DNA of 64,000 nt. It comes from Amoebophrya sp. A120 (taxonomy: Eukaryota > Sar > Dinophyceae > Syndiniales > Amoebophryaceae). The stretch lies in contig CAJINV010000012.1 in the NCBI GenBank assembly GCA_905178155.1, positions 367,271-431,270 on the forward strand. Direction: 5' to 3'. Within the stretch, counting starts at the first letter, position 1; each line of letters opens with the position of its first letter. Made by a program: the position numbers and the translations under genes. The notes beneath the pieces are model-generated. The model saw only the letters and a list, made by a program, of their open reading frames with translations, had not been told where the DNA came from and made no database searches. Of this stretch, positions 1-12,300 are shown one piece after another.

Positions 1-2
1 TC

Positions 3-770
3 CATGTCCGATTCCTCCATCTCTGCTTCCTCCATCTCCGCTTCGCTTGTAGAAGCGGCCCTCCCTTTCTTTTCCCACAGAGCAACAATGCGATCTAGCT
101 CCTCCCGATTGGGCACGGGAACATAAACACGGCTAGGACGTCGGCGATCTTCATTGTCCGGAGCCGGTGCTGGCGGGGGTGTTGCGTTTAACGAAGAGGT
201 CTTCTCCTGCACGTCTGGATTTAATATGCCGCTAGAGCTACTAGCACTGCCTGCTGCTTGTTGTTCCGCGCTGGATCGACGAGCTTCGTTCTTGCTGGAA
301 ACGGTAGCAGCAGCACCCGACCCTTTCGTCGTCTTCCTCCCACGCCGGGGGCCCTGTTTGTCTTGCTTCAGCACGTTATTTCCGGGACGACGTCGTCGAC
401 GCTCACTTTGTCCTTTTTTTCCTAGCTTACGCGGCGGAGAAGTGGCAGCTCCTGCTCCCTCAGCTCCGCTTGCTGTTCCTGGAGGGCCAGCTCCGGAGGA
501 AGAACTACAGGGACTCGCACCGGCTCGTTCAGGCGGAGCCACACTGGTACTGGTAGGTGGTTGTAGTCCTTTGCGTCGTTTCTTACACGGGGTACACCGG
601 GCAGCAATTTGCCGGCGGATTCGCTGCCAGTTGGTAGTACCATGATCCGTTCCTTCTCCGCTCTCAGTGTCAGAACTCCGCCTCCGCTTCTTCAAGTTTT
701 TCGCGGTTGTTCTGCTCTTCCTCGCAGCGTCCTCTTGCACGACGGCTCCGCTCTTGGATGAAGTCTTCAT
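3..770 (-). CDS. Basic, low-complexity protein, 3' end outside window
   Basis: Open for 256 codons from ATG at 770 to the window edge with no stop, so the C-terminus is missing. An in-frame TAG directly precedes the ATG, so either this is the start or an intron lies upstream. The product is rich in Arg, Lys, Ser, Ala and Pro. It has a basic N-terminus (KNLKKRRRSS), a CTPCKKRRK segment near residue 62, an R/P-rich linker and a more ordered tail (VYVPVPNREELDRIVALWEK) ending in Glu/Met repeats. I recognise no family. The basic clusters could be nuclear localisation signals, which is inference. Its orientation matches the neighbouring genes. Confidence 0.6.
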   Translation of the reverse strand, partial: MKTSSKSGAVVQEDAARKSRTTAKNLKKRRRSSDTESGEGTDHGTTNWQRIRRQIAARCTPCKKRRKGLQPPTSTSVAPPERAGASPCSSSSGAGPPGTASGAEGAGAATSPPRKLGKKGQSERRRRRPGNNVLKQDKQGPRRGRKTTKGSGAAATVSSKNEARRSSAEQQAAGSASSSSGILNPDVQEKTSSLNATPPPAPAPDNEDRRRPSRVYVPVPNREELDRIVALWEKKGRAASTSEAEMEEAEMEESDM

Positions 771-929
771 CTACTTGAGCTTGTTGTTATTTCTTGCGGG
801 CAGCCATTTTTTTCCCGTCCGGCGCATGCGCTGGGTGTTGAGACCCTTGCTCTTGCGGCGACGTTCTCCGGTGGTTTCTATTTCGTTTCTCGCCCCAGCA
901 CCAGTACCGCTCGTAGAAGCTGCCGCGTG

Positions 930-1355
930 CTATGCTAGTAGAGGACTAGTTCCTCGGCTGTGTTGCAAATCATCCTGCTCAAGCACGGCCTCTCCGGAAG
1001 GACGACCCCGACGTGTAGTTCCACCAGTATTTGTAGCTTCCGCCCGTGAAGATGCAGCAGCTGCCAGTACTCCAAATCGCACACGGGCCCCATAAAAACC
1101 AGAAGCAGGAAAAACAGTATCCCAGAAGACGCTGCTATTGTAAAAACCGGCCCAGATTACAACTGTACGTGTGACGACACGGCGAATTGTAGTTGTCGTG
1201 GGGGTTAGCATCATCGTGGCGGCTGCACTGGTACTCCGGTAGCTGCAGGTACAGGAAGCGCTAGACTGTTTTGCAATATTGAGAAACAGACCCACAATGG
1301 TGATGGTGTGGTACAGGGGTATTATACGTTTATTTTTGGTACTTCTGTCAAGCAC
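930..1355 (-). CDS. Possible upstream exon or small ORF, unassigned
   Basis: A 141-codon frame starts at ATG 1355. It has a Thr-rich stretch (MMLTPTTTTIRR) and a hydrophobic run (TVVIWAGFYNSSVFWDTVF). It ends just upstream of a second short open stretch that carries ...GLNTQRMRRTGKKW and runs towards the gene at 3-770. It may be an upstream exon of that gene joined by unresolved introns, or chance. No inverted-repeat element separates the two. Confidence 0.25.
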   Translation of the reverse strand: MLDRSTKNKRIIPLYHTITIVGLFLNIAKQSSASCTCSYRSTSAAATMMLTPTTTTIRRVVTRTVVIWAGFYNSSVFWDTVFPASGFYGARVRFGVLAAAASSRAEATNTGGTTRRGRPSGEAVLEQDDLQHSRGTSPLLA

Positions 1356-2027
1356 AAGCTCGTCTAAAGCGCCTCAAAATACAAGTACAACTGGAAGCAA
1401 TTTGCAATCCACTTCAAGAAGAGTAGAGAGCTGCTGTAGACATGTTGGGCAATCAGATATCATTATCAAAAAAGGCACCACACTTGCGAATCGCAAGGAC
1501 AAGCCTTAGCATCATTCAAATCTTGCATTCTAATTTGTGACGGAACTTATTTGACCTTTTTGTGCCGAAAACAACTTCGAAGCACAATCGGGTAGAGTGC
1601 TAGAACCATTTTCAAATTGAAATTGTATGTTGCGACTCATGAAAAAAGGAAGACACTGCGTGATCTTTAATCTATGACAGGAGCTTGCTGCTCATCGGCC
1701 TTCCTCAAGCGAGGAAGAAGCCACTGGTTCTTGTTTGATCCATATATCAGCAACAGCAGTCACTTTTCTTAAGAGCATTGAGCTTAGGAAACTGTGTTTC
1801 GGCGTTTGCTGGATCTGTTGAAACTCAACACACAACTGCTCACGCTCGGTCTTTGATATCGGACAAAAACTCCTGAACGGCCAGCGCCAGTACTCGTTTG
1901 ATCGTGTTTTCAGTATCTCAAGAACATCAAAACGTTTCTATCTAAGCAGCGTACGGGCGGCACGACGCAGCGAGTCATGTCTCTGTCCAAGCAGAAATCG
2001 ACTACAACTAGAGCATGCCCTCTAGTA
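1356..2027. other. Intergenic, nothing recognised
   Basis: This stretch lies between the 3' end of the MIF4G gene and the 5' side of the first gene. I see no open frame, element end or repeat in it that I can support. Confidence 0.5.
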
Positions 2028-5000
2028 CTAGAAGTTTATTCCTGGCCGGTAAAAGTTGTTTCTCTCCTCCTCCGCCGTACTCCACCCACTCTCCCGCAGC
2101 TCAAGCACATGCTGCAGGTGCCACCGCGAAGTTTCCGGCAGCTCGTTCTTGTCGAACCGATCGACGACACTTGCTAGTAACTCCAAATGTTTGTAAATTT
2201 CGTCTGTTAAATATGGAAGTGTCAGAATCGAAATTGACAAAATCGAATTGATTCGTAATGCATAAAATCGATACCGGTTGGAGCCCCAGTTTCCAAGTGG
2301 CGCATGACAAATTTCGAGAGCGCTAAAATCCAGACTGTCATGCTGTTTCGGCAAAGAAGCCTGCTCCTACCATGCTACTCTGGCAGCGCATCGCCTTCCC
2401 CTAAAGAGGCTTGTAATCGGTCTCATTTGCCTGCTCCCCAATACAGGCTTTGCGTGCCAAACATTTTATGCATTACAGATTTTTCAATTTTAACGATTTC
2501 GATTCTGACACTCCCATATTAAACTCCGCGCTCTATCCAGCTCACACCCGTCCACTTTCGGCCCGCAAGTCTCCAAATACGCACACAACGCCCCGAGGCT
2601 CGCGATTGCGCGGCCGGACTGGATTTTGGTCAGAATCCTGGTACTGGTGGAGGTGGGAGTGCGAGTACTACCTCTGGAGGAGGACGAAGCTGCTCCTCCT
2701 GCTGGTGTTGTAGTCCCTTCTGTAGTTACGCAAGATGCTTGCTTTTGCAACACATCCCACGTGTTTTGCATCAGCACCTGCACAAACCCGTTGCCAATGT
2801 CTGGCTGGAAGTCCAACTGCTCCTCCCTTGTCAGTATCATGTGCAAAAGTATCGTAATCGTACTTTAATTGCAAATATGCATGACAAATCTTCTTCCTAA
2901 GGTAAAACAGCACTGTCATGCTCCTGAGCAAATTTGTATATGCAATTTGTACTAGCACGATTCTTTTGCATTGCATAGTCAGCCCTCCGAGAAACATCAC
3001 GTCCGCGACAACCTTGTCCGCATTCGCCCTCACTTCCTTGTGCTTTTCCACTCTGCCAAAGTTCCCGTGCTCCGCTTGTCGCCGATGGAAGTCCGCGAGG
3101 ATGTGTTTCTGAAAGTAGCTCTGGTGCCAAAATCGGTTCAACTCCGGCTGGTCGTACAAGAAACGGCGAAGTCGCGCGCACAGCTTCGTCCAAAACATGG
3201 TCATTCGGTCAGAGTCGTATCAAATGTAAAAATGTCAGGGTCTGGAAGATTCTGAGACTTGTCATGCAAATTTTGCATGAGCCATGATGTCTGTGATGCA
3301 TGCCCTAGCGTCAGACTTTTTTTGAGGGCTTCTTGATGCCTATTCCGCATGACAAATGCCCTCTTCCCGTAGCAAAAATCACACTCCCTTTGCTGGTCAT
3401 GCAATACAGATTTTTTTAGATTCCAAAGACAGCATTACAAGTTCCAACCTTCCAGACCCAGACATTTTTACACGTGATAAGTCAGATGAGTCCACAACTC
3501 TGGACCAGAAAGTCGCAGAGAGCTCGCAGTAGAAATGATCTGTAGTGGGATTGATAGATAATGCTGATAATTTTTCAGCGTAAGCTGGAGTGCGGCTTTT
3601 TTGTGTTTTTTCTATATTCAACTACTTATAATGGTGGCTCTGGCGCTGGCTCAGAGTAAGAAGAGTCGCTTTGCAATATCAAACAGTGCACAGAACTCGT
3701 AGTCGTAACTCTCTTGCTCAAAAACAAATATAGCGGTCCTCGCTCCTCTTCGTAATCGTATACTAGTACCAAGTATGGATTGTAAAAGTGTCTGGGTCTG
3801 GAAACTTGTGATGCTGGGTGGTGTATCATGAGGAAGCCATAAGTGCTGGCTCAGCATGACAAGTTTCTGAGCTTCTAGGTGTTGCCTATTCTGCATGACA
3901 AACTGCGTTTTTGCATGACAGGAAATTGGGGCTCTTGGGTAACCTGCATGACAGGTTTAAGAGTCATGCCAGAGAAGCATGACAAGTCGCGCATTCTTCC
4001 AGACCCAGACATTTTTACACTTGATACCAAGCGGCATTTCGTTCGCCCCGACGCGGATTAATTCGAAAAGCTGCTTTTCGTAGTAGCTCTCCACCAGAAA
4101 CCGCTCCGCGTGAAGCTGCGGCGGTGCCTGCATCTTGTCTAAAAGCTGGCCCAGCTCCGCTTGTGGCCAAACCCAGGCCGGCTTCAACAAATCTGCGCGT
4201 TCTTCCATTTGCCCGGCGGGTGATGAGCAACTGCTAGAAGCAGCTTCAGTGTGCTCCTCCTTCGCTCGGTTTATTGTCCTGTCGCTTTCCCCTGCGCCGC
4301 AGCCGGCATCTGCGGCGTCGATTCCCTCCTGCTCTTGGTCGGAGAGAACTTCCTCAATGTGGCAAGAAGGCATCCTGAGTAAAACCGTACCCACGCCATA
4401 GCTGTCATGCAAATCTGCATGCTTAAAATGTTTGTCATGCGGAGCCCCATGAGAAGCATTTTCTAAGGGTGTTTTGAAATTTGTCATGCTCCAATCAGCA
4501 TGAGAGACTAGATCTGTGATGCTGCTGAACTAGCTCAAACAGCACTACACTACGCGTCCAAATTTGTCATGCGAAACAAGCAAAGTTGGCCGATTTGTCT
4601 AGCAGATTTTCCATCTTGACTCTGGTGTGGGTACGTTTTTACTCAGGATAGAAGGCATATGAGGTTCGTCTTGATAATGATCTTCGTATTGATCATTTTG
4701 GTAGCCGTAGCCGTGATCATTGTATAGTTCGAATCCCGGATTTTTGTAGTCGGAACTGTATTGCTGCTCCGCTCGTCCTCCGTAATCTATGTACCATTGC
4801 TGTTCATCAGTCCCCGCCGGTTGTGGCCCATTGCCACATTCCGAGTCGTGGTTAGTGTTGTACAACTCGTCGCAATTTTTATAGTACTGCGGCTCTTCCG
4901 CCAGCGCCACTTCTTGCTCACCTGCATAGCTGATTGGAACAGCCGCCGTCCCGCCCGCATCTTCACAAAGCTCGGCGTCTTGCTCCTGCCAATTGGGATG

Positions 5001-8000
5001 CCGTTGCTCGTCTTGCGACGGGTCGTACTCCTGTTGACCAGAAGACGGATGTGGTGGATCATCAGCATTTATTGTGCCGTAGCTGCTGCCGTCTGTCCTG
5101 ATCTCCCGCCCATGATTTTCATTCGCATTCCCGGCCTGCTCCTTCCACCACGCCAACTCCTCCTGCATCACCCGCATTTCCCGCTTCAGCCTCGCATTTT
5201 CCTGCGCGAGTTCGACATTGACTTGTAAGAAGTCGTCGTTCATCTCCTCTGCGACATCGAGCCTGTACTCCAGCAGAAAAATCTCACCGTGTAACTGCGC
5301 GACTTCGGCGGCCTCGTGGGACATGAACTCAATCCTTTGTCCAACATCATCGCGACTGGAGAAGAACTCCTGCGTCGGGACAGGGACTGCAGGGAGCTGC
5401 GAATGCGATTGCGAAGACGAGGAATCGGCACAGAAATTCGTGGAAACTGTGGAGGTTGTCCTATGATTTCTTTCTTCTTGGTCCTGAAATGTTGAAGTCC
5501 CAGTTGCAGCTACCGAAGATGCATTTTTCGCATCATTCGAGGATGATGAAGGTACCTGCTCTATGTTTAAAGTTTTCCCTTTACCTTCTCGTTGCTTGTT
5601 GCTTGTCCTGAAGCCTATGCTACTAGTCACCGGTGCCGCAGTACTACTGGAATGGGCCGTCTTCGCATTTCGGAGTAGCACCTCGCGATACAGTCTGGGA
5701 TTCGCATCTTTTCCGCTTTCTTGCGCGGGTGACGGCTCCTTGTTTGTGTTTTCATTTGATGTTGTTCCCCACGCCACTTTTTTTTCCACCACTTTTCTTT
5801 CTTCATCTAATGGCAAATCTTCCAACATGATCCTAGAAGTACTGCTGCAAGAAGCTGCTGCAGGCGAAACAACGTCGACGGAGCTAGTATCCTGCTGTGC
5901 TCCCTGGGCGAGTTGGTCGTGCTGCTCCACATCAGTTATGTTGGGAGGGAAAGAAGATGCAGAGGTGCTCAGGGCCGCGACAGATTCGTGTCCCGAAGTA
6001 GGAGCCGGCGCACGTGCTACCGTGGTAGTACAGGACTGCTCTTCCTGCTGGTGCTGCTGTTGCATCAGTAGTTGTCCTTCTCGCATAGCAGGACCAGTCG
6101 TCGCCTGCTGCTGCGAAACCACTTCTGCTGTCCCTGTGCAAGACGCTGTCGTCAGCGTTTCTTGTGTTCCTACCCCACTATAGTTGCCGACATAATTTTC
6201 GCAAGCGCTCATGGCGAGCTGCGAAGATTCTACTTGTCGGGCCGGCTGATTCTGATTGCCGCAATTGTAGCCGAGGTTCGTCTGTATCTGTAAAGTGTTT
6301 GCATCTACATCTACTCCAGGATACGTCGCGACGGTCCTTTGCTGCAACGATTGCTCCTGCACAATACTTGTGCGTCCACCTCCTCCACTCAAGCTGCTCG
6401 TTGCCCCGCCCGCACCAGAATCAGCGACCAGCTGCTGTTGTTGCAACATCTGGTGCGCCGCTCTTTCCTGCATTATAGCTCGTTGCTGTTGCTGGTCGTT
6501 TAACGCGAGCTGTGGGGCTTGCGAGAATTGCTGCTGGTGTTGGTTCATTATCGGCAGAACTGTTCTTGTACTATTCGCATTACAGATTGCGTTCGCGCCG
6601 TTCGAATACGAATTCGCATTACCAGAATTATTTCCGATCTTGCCACTCATCATCATCTGATACGCCTGCGCCGGGGCAATCTCCTGGTAGTCGGCTGGAA
6701 CAGCAGCACCAGCACCGCCTCGTCTCCCGCCAGGTTGGAGTTGGTCCACTCCACATGAGCTGCTATTTTTGCTGTTATCATTATACCCGACAAAGGCGTG
6801 CATGCTGCCGCCGATTTCCACCATTTTCGGCTGCGCGGCCTGTGCTGGGTTGCTGCAGTTGTTCATCTGTGGTGCGGCAGTGCTAGCTGTTAAGTCTGGC
6901 TTTTCCATTATGAGAGTGCACAGCTCCCCCTCCCCCTCATTTGTATGGCATGAAGAGCAATACAAACAACAGCACACGTCGTGGAGCCTATGCATGACAA
7001 ATTTATGTACCTGAATCAGTACTGTTTGGGCTACCAGAACTTGTCATGCAAGCAGTGCCATAAGGCAGCGACTGGATTCGGGGTTTTGCATGACAAATCC
7101 AAATGAGGGGGAGGGGGAGTTGTGCACTGTCATATCCATATGATAGTGCGCGTTGTACTGGATCACCACGTGGCTTGGGTTGTTTGTGGCTAGCTGTTAT
7201 GAACTGCAAAAGTATCGCACTCGTATAAATGCATGACAAATTCCCTCAGCATGAGAGTTAAAATTTGTAATGCGGATTTGCCTTCAGAACAAGATTTGTA
7301 TATACGCAAGACTTGCATTTATACGAATAGGAATACGATACTTTTGCACATGATAGCTGTTGTTGTTGAAGCTGTTGAAGACCTGGTCTAGAATTACCAA
7401 CCTGGTTCATCTGCAGTTGCTGGTAATTATATGGACCAGCAGTACCACAACCACTACCAGCAAGGATAGGAGCCATGCTCTGCAGATTTTGTGGTAGTGG
7501 TTGTTGCATCGTCATCTGTTGCATCGCCATCGCATTATTCATGTTGGTAACCTGCCCCTGTGGTCCTCCAACCTGCGCAGCTTGCCTCAGTGGTTCTCCA
7601 AGAACACCCTGTTGCGGCATGCAGTGCATACTACCATGCTGCGCGGCCTGCATCATGCCGGCACCTGCTCCGACGATCGGAAGATAACTCGTATTCGCAG
7701 CTCCATGATTATTCGCGGGCACGAGCTGCGTCTGACCCTGCTGGGATATGCAACTATTTTGCAGGGCCATCTGCTGCATTTGCTGTTGCTGCAACAAAGC
7801 TGTTGTACTACCTCCTTGATGTCCTGCTTGGATAGTCCCTAGAGGTACTCCTCGGGCTGGCTGCAAAGCACCGTTGTTTGACATCATCATCTGTGCTTGC
7901 AGCCCTTGCTGGTGCACCGAAGATACCGTCGCCCCTGGGCCACCTCCTCCTCCTTGCGGGGGCCCACGCGGAATCAGATCCAGACTGGACGCTGCAAACT

Positions 8001-8079
8001 GCTCCATCGGGGTTTCAGCAGGCCGGGGGTTTTGAGCGTCGTATTGCTGGCGCTGGGACGTAGCTGAAAGCGACTGCAT
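2028..8079 (-). CDS. MIF4G-domain (eIF4G-like) protein with Gln-rich N-terminus
   Basis: Modelled exons are 8079-7362, 7198-7140, 6908-4659, 4373-4032, 3773-3487, 3213-2983, 2834-2524 and 2211-2028 (TAG stop), about 1,430 residues. Every intron but one is an inverted-repeat element whose removal keeps frame. The exon at 3773-3487 has an in-frame stop near 3651, so it must hide a further unresolved intron. The N-terminal two thirds is Gln/Asn/Ser-rich. A coiled-coil-like stretch (EIFLLEYRLDVAEEMNDDFL, 5.2-5.3 kb) lies at its end. The C-terminal 400 residues match the MIF4G pattern: ESYYEKQLFELI, then FWTKLCARLRRFLYDQPEL, then RANADKVVADVMFLGGL, then LGALCAYLETCGPKVD, ending LPETSRWHLQHVLELRESGW. 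The last equals the family's R..FMLQDVLDLR..W end. Family knowledge suggests a translation-initiation or mRNA-binding scaffold. Whether it is a true eIF4G is inference. Confidence 0.75.
2212..2523. mobile_element. Introner element, family J
   Basis: Ends TATGGAAGTGTCAGAATCGA and its inverse, direct repeat TTAAA (2207-2211, 2519-2523). Removal joins ARSL to TDEIYKH in frame in the MIF4G gene. Only copy of this family seen here. Confidence 0.85.
2835..2982. mobile_element. Introner element, family B
   Basis: TGTGCAAAAGTATCG...TTTTGCATTGCATA ends, direct repeat GTCAG. Removal gives FLGGLTREEQLDF in frame. Confidence 0.85.
3214..3486. mobile_element. Introner element, family A
   Basis: TATCAAATGTAAAAATGTC and inverse, direct repeat GTCAGA. 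Removal joins VVDSSD to RMTMFW in frame. Confidence 0.85.
3774..4031. mobile_element. Introner element, family A
   Basis: GTCTGGGTCTGGAA and inverse ends, 7-bp direct repeat TACCAAG. The join stays open for about 35 codons, then meets the unresolved stop in that exon. Confidence 0.8.
4374..4658. mobile_element. Introner element, family C
   Basis: Ends TATCCTGAGTAAAAACGTAC-like and inverse, 9-bp direct repeat AGAAGGCAT. Removal gives DEPHMPSCHIEEV. Confidence 0.9.
6909..7139. mobile_element. Introner element, family D
   Basis: AGTGCACAGCTCCCCCTCCC and inverse, direct repeat TCCAT. Removal gives QYNAHYHMEKPDL. Confidence 0.85.
7199..7361. mobile_element. Introner element, family B
   Basis: TGCAAAAGTATCG and inverse, 8-bp direct repeat TAGCTGTT. 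Removal gives QQQQLATNNPSHV. Confidence 0.9.
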
Positions 8080-9318
8080 TCTCGAGGAGCGAAGGGTCGC
8101 TTTATTGCCTCTGCCTCTCGCTGTATTCTTGCACGATACCAGTCCCGGGCGTGGAGCTGGGGGAAAAGAAGAGCGGGTCGTGAAACATCAGGTCATGGAA
8201 AAATAAGCGTAAAGTACTAGTCTATCCTGCCGTATATTCAAGCTTAAGGCGGACGAACAATATGAAGATCTTTGCCATAAAGCGGTACGTAATCGCTTTC
8301 GTCGAAAGCAATACGTCGGCCGCGCCCCTCAATACACAGTGGGAAATAACTTCTTCTTAATATTTTGTCCCGGGGTAATAAAATTGCGCTGGCAAAAATA
8401 GCACTGACTGCTCAAAACTGCTGGCAACACGTGACTTCGAGCGAAAAAATATTAGGAGTGGCCGGAGTGGAATGAACCATTTGGCGTAGTTTTACTTCGT
8501 CTCTACACATACTGCGTTTCTCACGCAAAACACGCATGACCTTGCTCATTTTGCTACCATGATCTCGCTCTTTCCGAGCCTGGTCGGTTCTGTCGAAGTT
8601 TTGTGAAGAAAATCGTCGACAAACAACAAGTCATCTTCGACATCCACGAAAAGAAAGATCCTCGAAAACAAGGACGATCAAGAGTCAACATGAAACAGAT
8701 CATGATCTTCTGCAAATACTGATCGACGTCAGCTACATGATCATCCATCTATCTTTCTCCACCTTGAAGAACTTCATTGTCCTCGTCGCCCTCGCAGTGC
8801 CTTTGTTTCTAGACGCGACGGCAAGAAATCTTCGACAGCCTGCGAGAGGTCACAAAAGAATGATCTTCTAATTGCGGCTATGTTTTACAACTGTCCAATA
8901 TTTTTTGTGTGCACTTGCATCGAGATCGAGACCGACTATTCGTGAAAGCACCTTCCCGTGGCAAGAAGAATGAACATTCATCAATTGGCACCGCATTCGC
9001 GTAAAAGCTGCTGTTCCCTTTGTTTTTCCCAGAGGGAACGGTCGTGGCGCATGGTTTTCGTATTCGAGATGTCGTGCCTGCGGGTGAGCTAGTTTGTTGA
9101 TATAAAAGTCTTCATTTGTTTTTGTAGTAGCCTGCGCTTCATCGCGGAAAGCTGTAATGCTCGGCAGCCATTTTGTAAGACTTGATACGGCGCGCCGGCA
9201 CCAGCTGCTTTGTCCCAGCGGCTCTTCCAACCTGTTCCTACTTCCATATTTTTCCCATGGTTTTTCATGACCTGCCGCATGCGAGGACTTCGGGGGCCAA
9301 GTCCAAGGCCCTGCATCT
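8080..9318. other. Intergenic with a dispersed repeat
   Basis: No supported gene. 8695-9000 is a copy, with scattered substitutions and small indels, of 36600-36885. Both contain the same run through CGACAGCCTGCGAGAGGTCA and on to an identical stretch around GCATCGAGATCGAGACCGA. I see no terminal repeats, so the nature of this element is unknown. Confidence 0.6.
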
Positions 9319-12300
9319 TCACAAATTTCGCGCGAACGTGAAGCTGCTCCTGCTATCCTGTGGAAAAATCAGTCCTCCACCTCCAGAAGTCGCTGTGACT
9401 GTAGAACTACAGGGACCATGTTGGCCAGAAGATTCCGTCCCTGCACAAAGTTGCAACCCGCCGAACAAACCGGGCACCAGGGGACGAAACTGCATCGGGT
9501 TATTAGTTCGACGAGTGTTTACTGCGGAGGCAGATGTGGCCGGAGAGAATGTGGTCGACGTAATAAAGCTCGAAGAGGAGCTTGCCCCTCCTGCACTAGA
9601 AGGTTCTTCCGGGTAGAAATGGAAATCGTTTTTCGACGAAGCTTCACACGTTTGGTTCAGCACCACGCTAACATCAAACACTAAATCGCGGCCGCTTCTG
9701 CCGAACGCCACTGGTTCCCCGAGGTCGAAGCGCCGGTCCGGACAACGGCGCAAAACATCGTAGAGGCTTCCACACCCGGTGAGGAGCTCCAGGGCATGGG
9801 AGTTATCTCCTTCATCGTGCTGTAGGGGTAGTTCCGCACCACCGTTCTTCTTGTGGAACAATTTCCGCTCCAAAGCGCGGAAGCGCTTGTGGTTGCAAAT
9901 TTTCAGGTTGCTGACGGGCTCGGTTTTAGCACTCGCGGTTGAGGCGGAGGAGGAAGAGGACGCGCTAGCGCTTCTACCCCGGCTATCGGCGTCAAAGAGC
10001 AAAACGATCTTTTCCACAACGTCCCAGTACTCGCGGAGCAGAGATGCTGCGTCAACAGGACCTTTTGAAGACTTTTGGTGAGAAGTACTGGCTGATGATG
10101 ATGATGATGTGTGTGCAGCTACTTGGTGCTTCTGCTCAGATGGGCTTCCAACCGCTGCCTGGCGAGTGGAGGACACAGCACCAGGTGCTGGTGCCTGGTA
10201 AGTGTGCATTTTTCGTTCCTGTTCCTCTCCAAACATCACGATGTACTGGATGGAGCTGCTCGGTGGCTCGTTTTCGCGTCGTCCGACGACGCGAAAACGA
10301 TCTGCGTCGGGGCAGCTGCGCAGGAGTGCGAGGAGGGACACGGTCGGATATTTTGCGCGCAGCTGCTTTATCCGCTCGTTGGACCCCAAGTCCACATTTG
10401 TGCACCGGCCGTTATGCTCGCAGATCACGCCCTCAATGGCGGTAAAGTATTCCTCTTGAATGTGCTTCGGTAGTGCGTTGCGCGCATATCACAGTGAAAA
10501 ATGCCCCCCACCCCTGAAATTGCAAGAATTTGTGATGCGAAGTTTCCAAATGAAAGCTTTTTGTCATGCATGAAAGGAGTGCGAATGAATCTTTCTGATG
10601 CAGATTCTAGTCGTGTTTCGCATCGCTTGCATGACAAGCACCGATTTTGCTGGGATCTTTTGCAATACAAATTTTTGCTATTCACGATCGGAAATCTGTG
10701 ATGCTAATACACGCAGGAGGGCGAGTGTTTCATTTCGAAAGATTTGCAATGCAAATGCTTTCAAGTTCGGGGGTGGGGGCGTTTTTCATTGTAATAGTGC
10801 AGTGACCAGATACTCTGTCTTCGCGATTCCACCGTCAGCTGCATTACCGTTTACTGCGCCCGACGCCAGCGCTCTGTTTATTTTGCTCTTGAAGCCTTTG
10901 CTTGATTTGTGAATGAGGCTGAGTCTGGTTTTGTCCCCACAGGAAAGCAAAACAGACGCCAGCGGGCCTAGCGGATGTGCCTCTTGGAGTTCCCGGACAC
11001 GGTGGGTGCTTTCCAGTTCTTCCAATGCACACGTGGTAACGCCCATGTCGTCCCGCATCACCTCTTCCACGGTCTTGAAGTAGCGTTCCAAAATCAGCGG
11101 GTCCGCATCGGGTAGAGGTTGCGCAAGAGGTCGTACTTCATCGTGGTCCGTCCGGCGTCGAGAGCCAGTCTCGTCGTCCGGTGAAAGCTTTCTCCAGGTG
11201 CCGCCGCCGTCATGGTGCAGCGAGAGATCGACGAGTGCCAGCTGGCCTCGCCCGTGGTCCAGCAGTGCAAACTCCGTGGGAAACGAATCCGCGACTACCG
11301 TGTGCAGCTTGAATCCGCCTCCAGGTTTTCCGTGCTTTTTCTTCAAGTCCGCGAATCCCGGCGACGAACCGAATGTGCTGAGCAGCGGCTGTGCCGGATG
11401 TTCTTTGGCACTGAATGCGTGCAGAGCCTGTCGAAGCGCTTCTGTGCCGGTTTCGGATCTCCAGAAGCTGCTGCCGTCCGAATTTGTGTTTGATGATGTA
11501 GCCTTGTTTTGGGCGAGGGCTTGTACCGAGGGGTACGGGGATGTTGGATCAAAGACGTCTCCTTCGATAGCCGGGGCCGGCTTGGGTCTCCAGAGCTTTG
11601 CTGTAGAATCGGGCTTAGCTGCGACTGAAAGGCACAGCACTGTCACCGGACCGGGGGTTTTTCCAGTGGTCCCTGCAACGCTCGAGGCCTGCTCTTCTAT
11701 CACTGCGACAAGCTGTTAGTCCTTGGGCCAATTCATCCAGAATCACAGTCAGCTGAGTAAAAGCCTGGCGATGTACAAAGAAAGTGGTACTACATGCAAT
11801 TGACACAGACGTACAAGGACACCCTCAAGGCGATACTTATGAGTTGTGGACAACCATTTCATCAAGGATGTTGAACATGCAGGGTTTCTTCCCACCACCT
11901 CGCAGCCGAGGAAGGCTGCGGTATCCCTGGTTCATCCCCCAGCGGCATTTATCACCTGCTATCGGAAATAATTCTTCTCTGATTCCATGCATTGGCCCAT
12001 GAACTGGTGAGTTTTCTTGTCTGGATATCCAGCTTGAACTCTGCAGGAAATTTTTCGATCATCGCAATCAACTTCGTGGGAAAGGCGCCATGTTTCTCTT
12101 TCAATGCGGCTAATTGCGGCGAACTCCCAAAGCTGCTTAGGAGTGTCGTGCCATTTTGTCCAGTTCCCGAACAGCACGACTCGCGCAAACACTTACGAAA
12201 GGCTTTGCTCCCCGCTTTCGTATTCCAGAAGCCCGTGTCCGCTGCGTCACCACTGCCGCCCCCTGCAGGCTTCGCTAGTTTGTTGGCTTTATCGGAAGCA

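Noticed and set aside
154-1095. Long plus-strand open frames opposite the first gene
   Set aside because: They are Pro/Ser/Cys-rich shadows of the arginine- and serine-rich minus-strand frame, with no further support.
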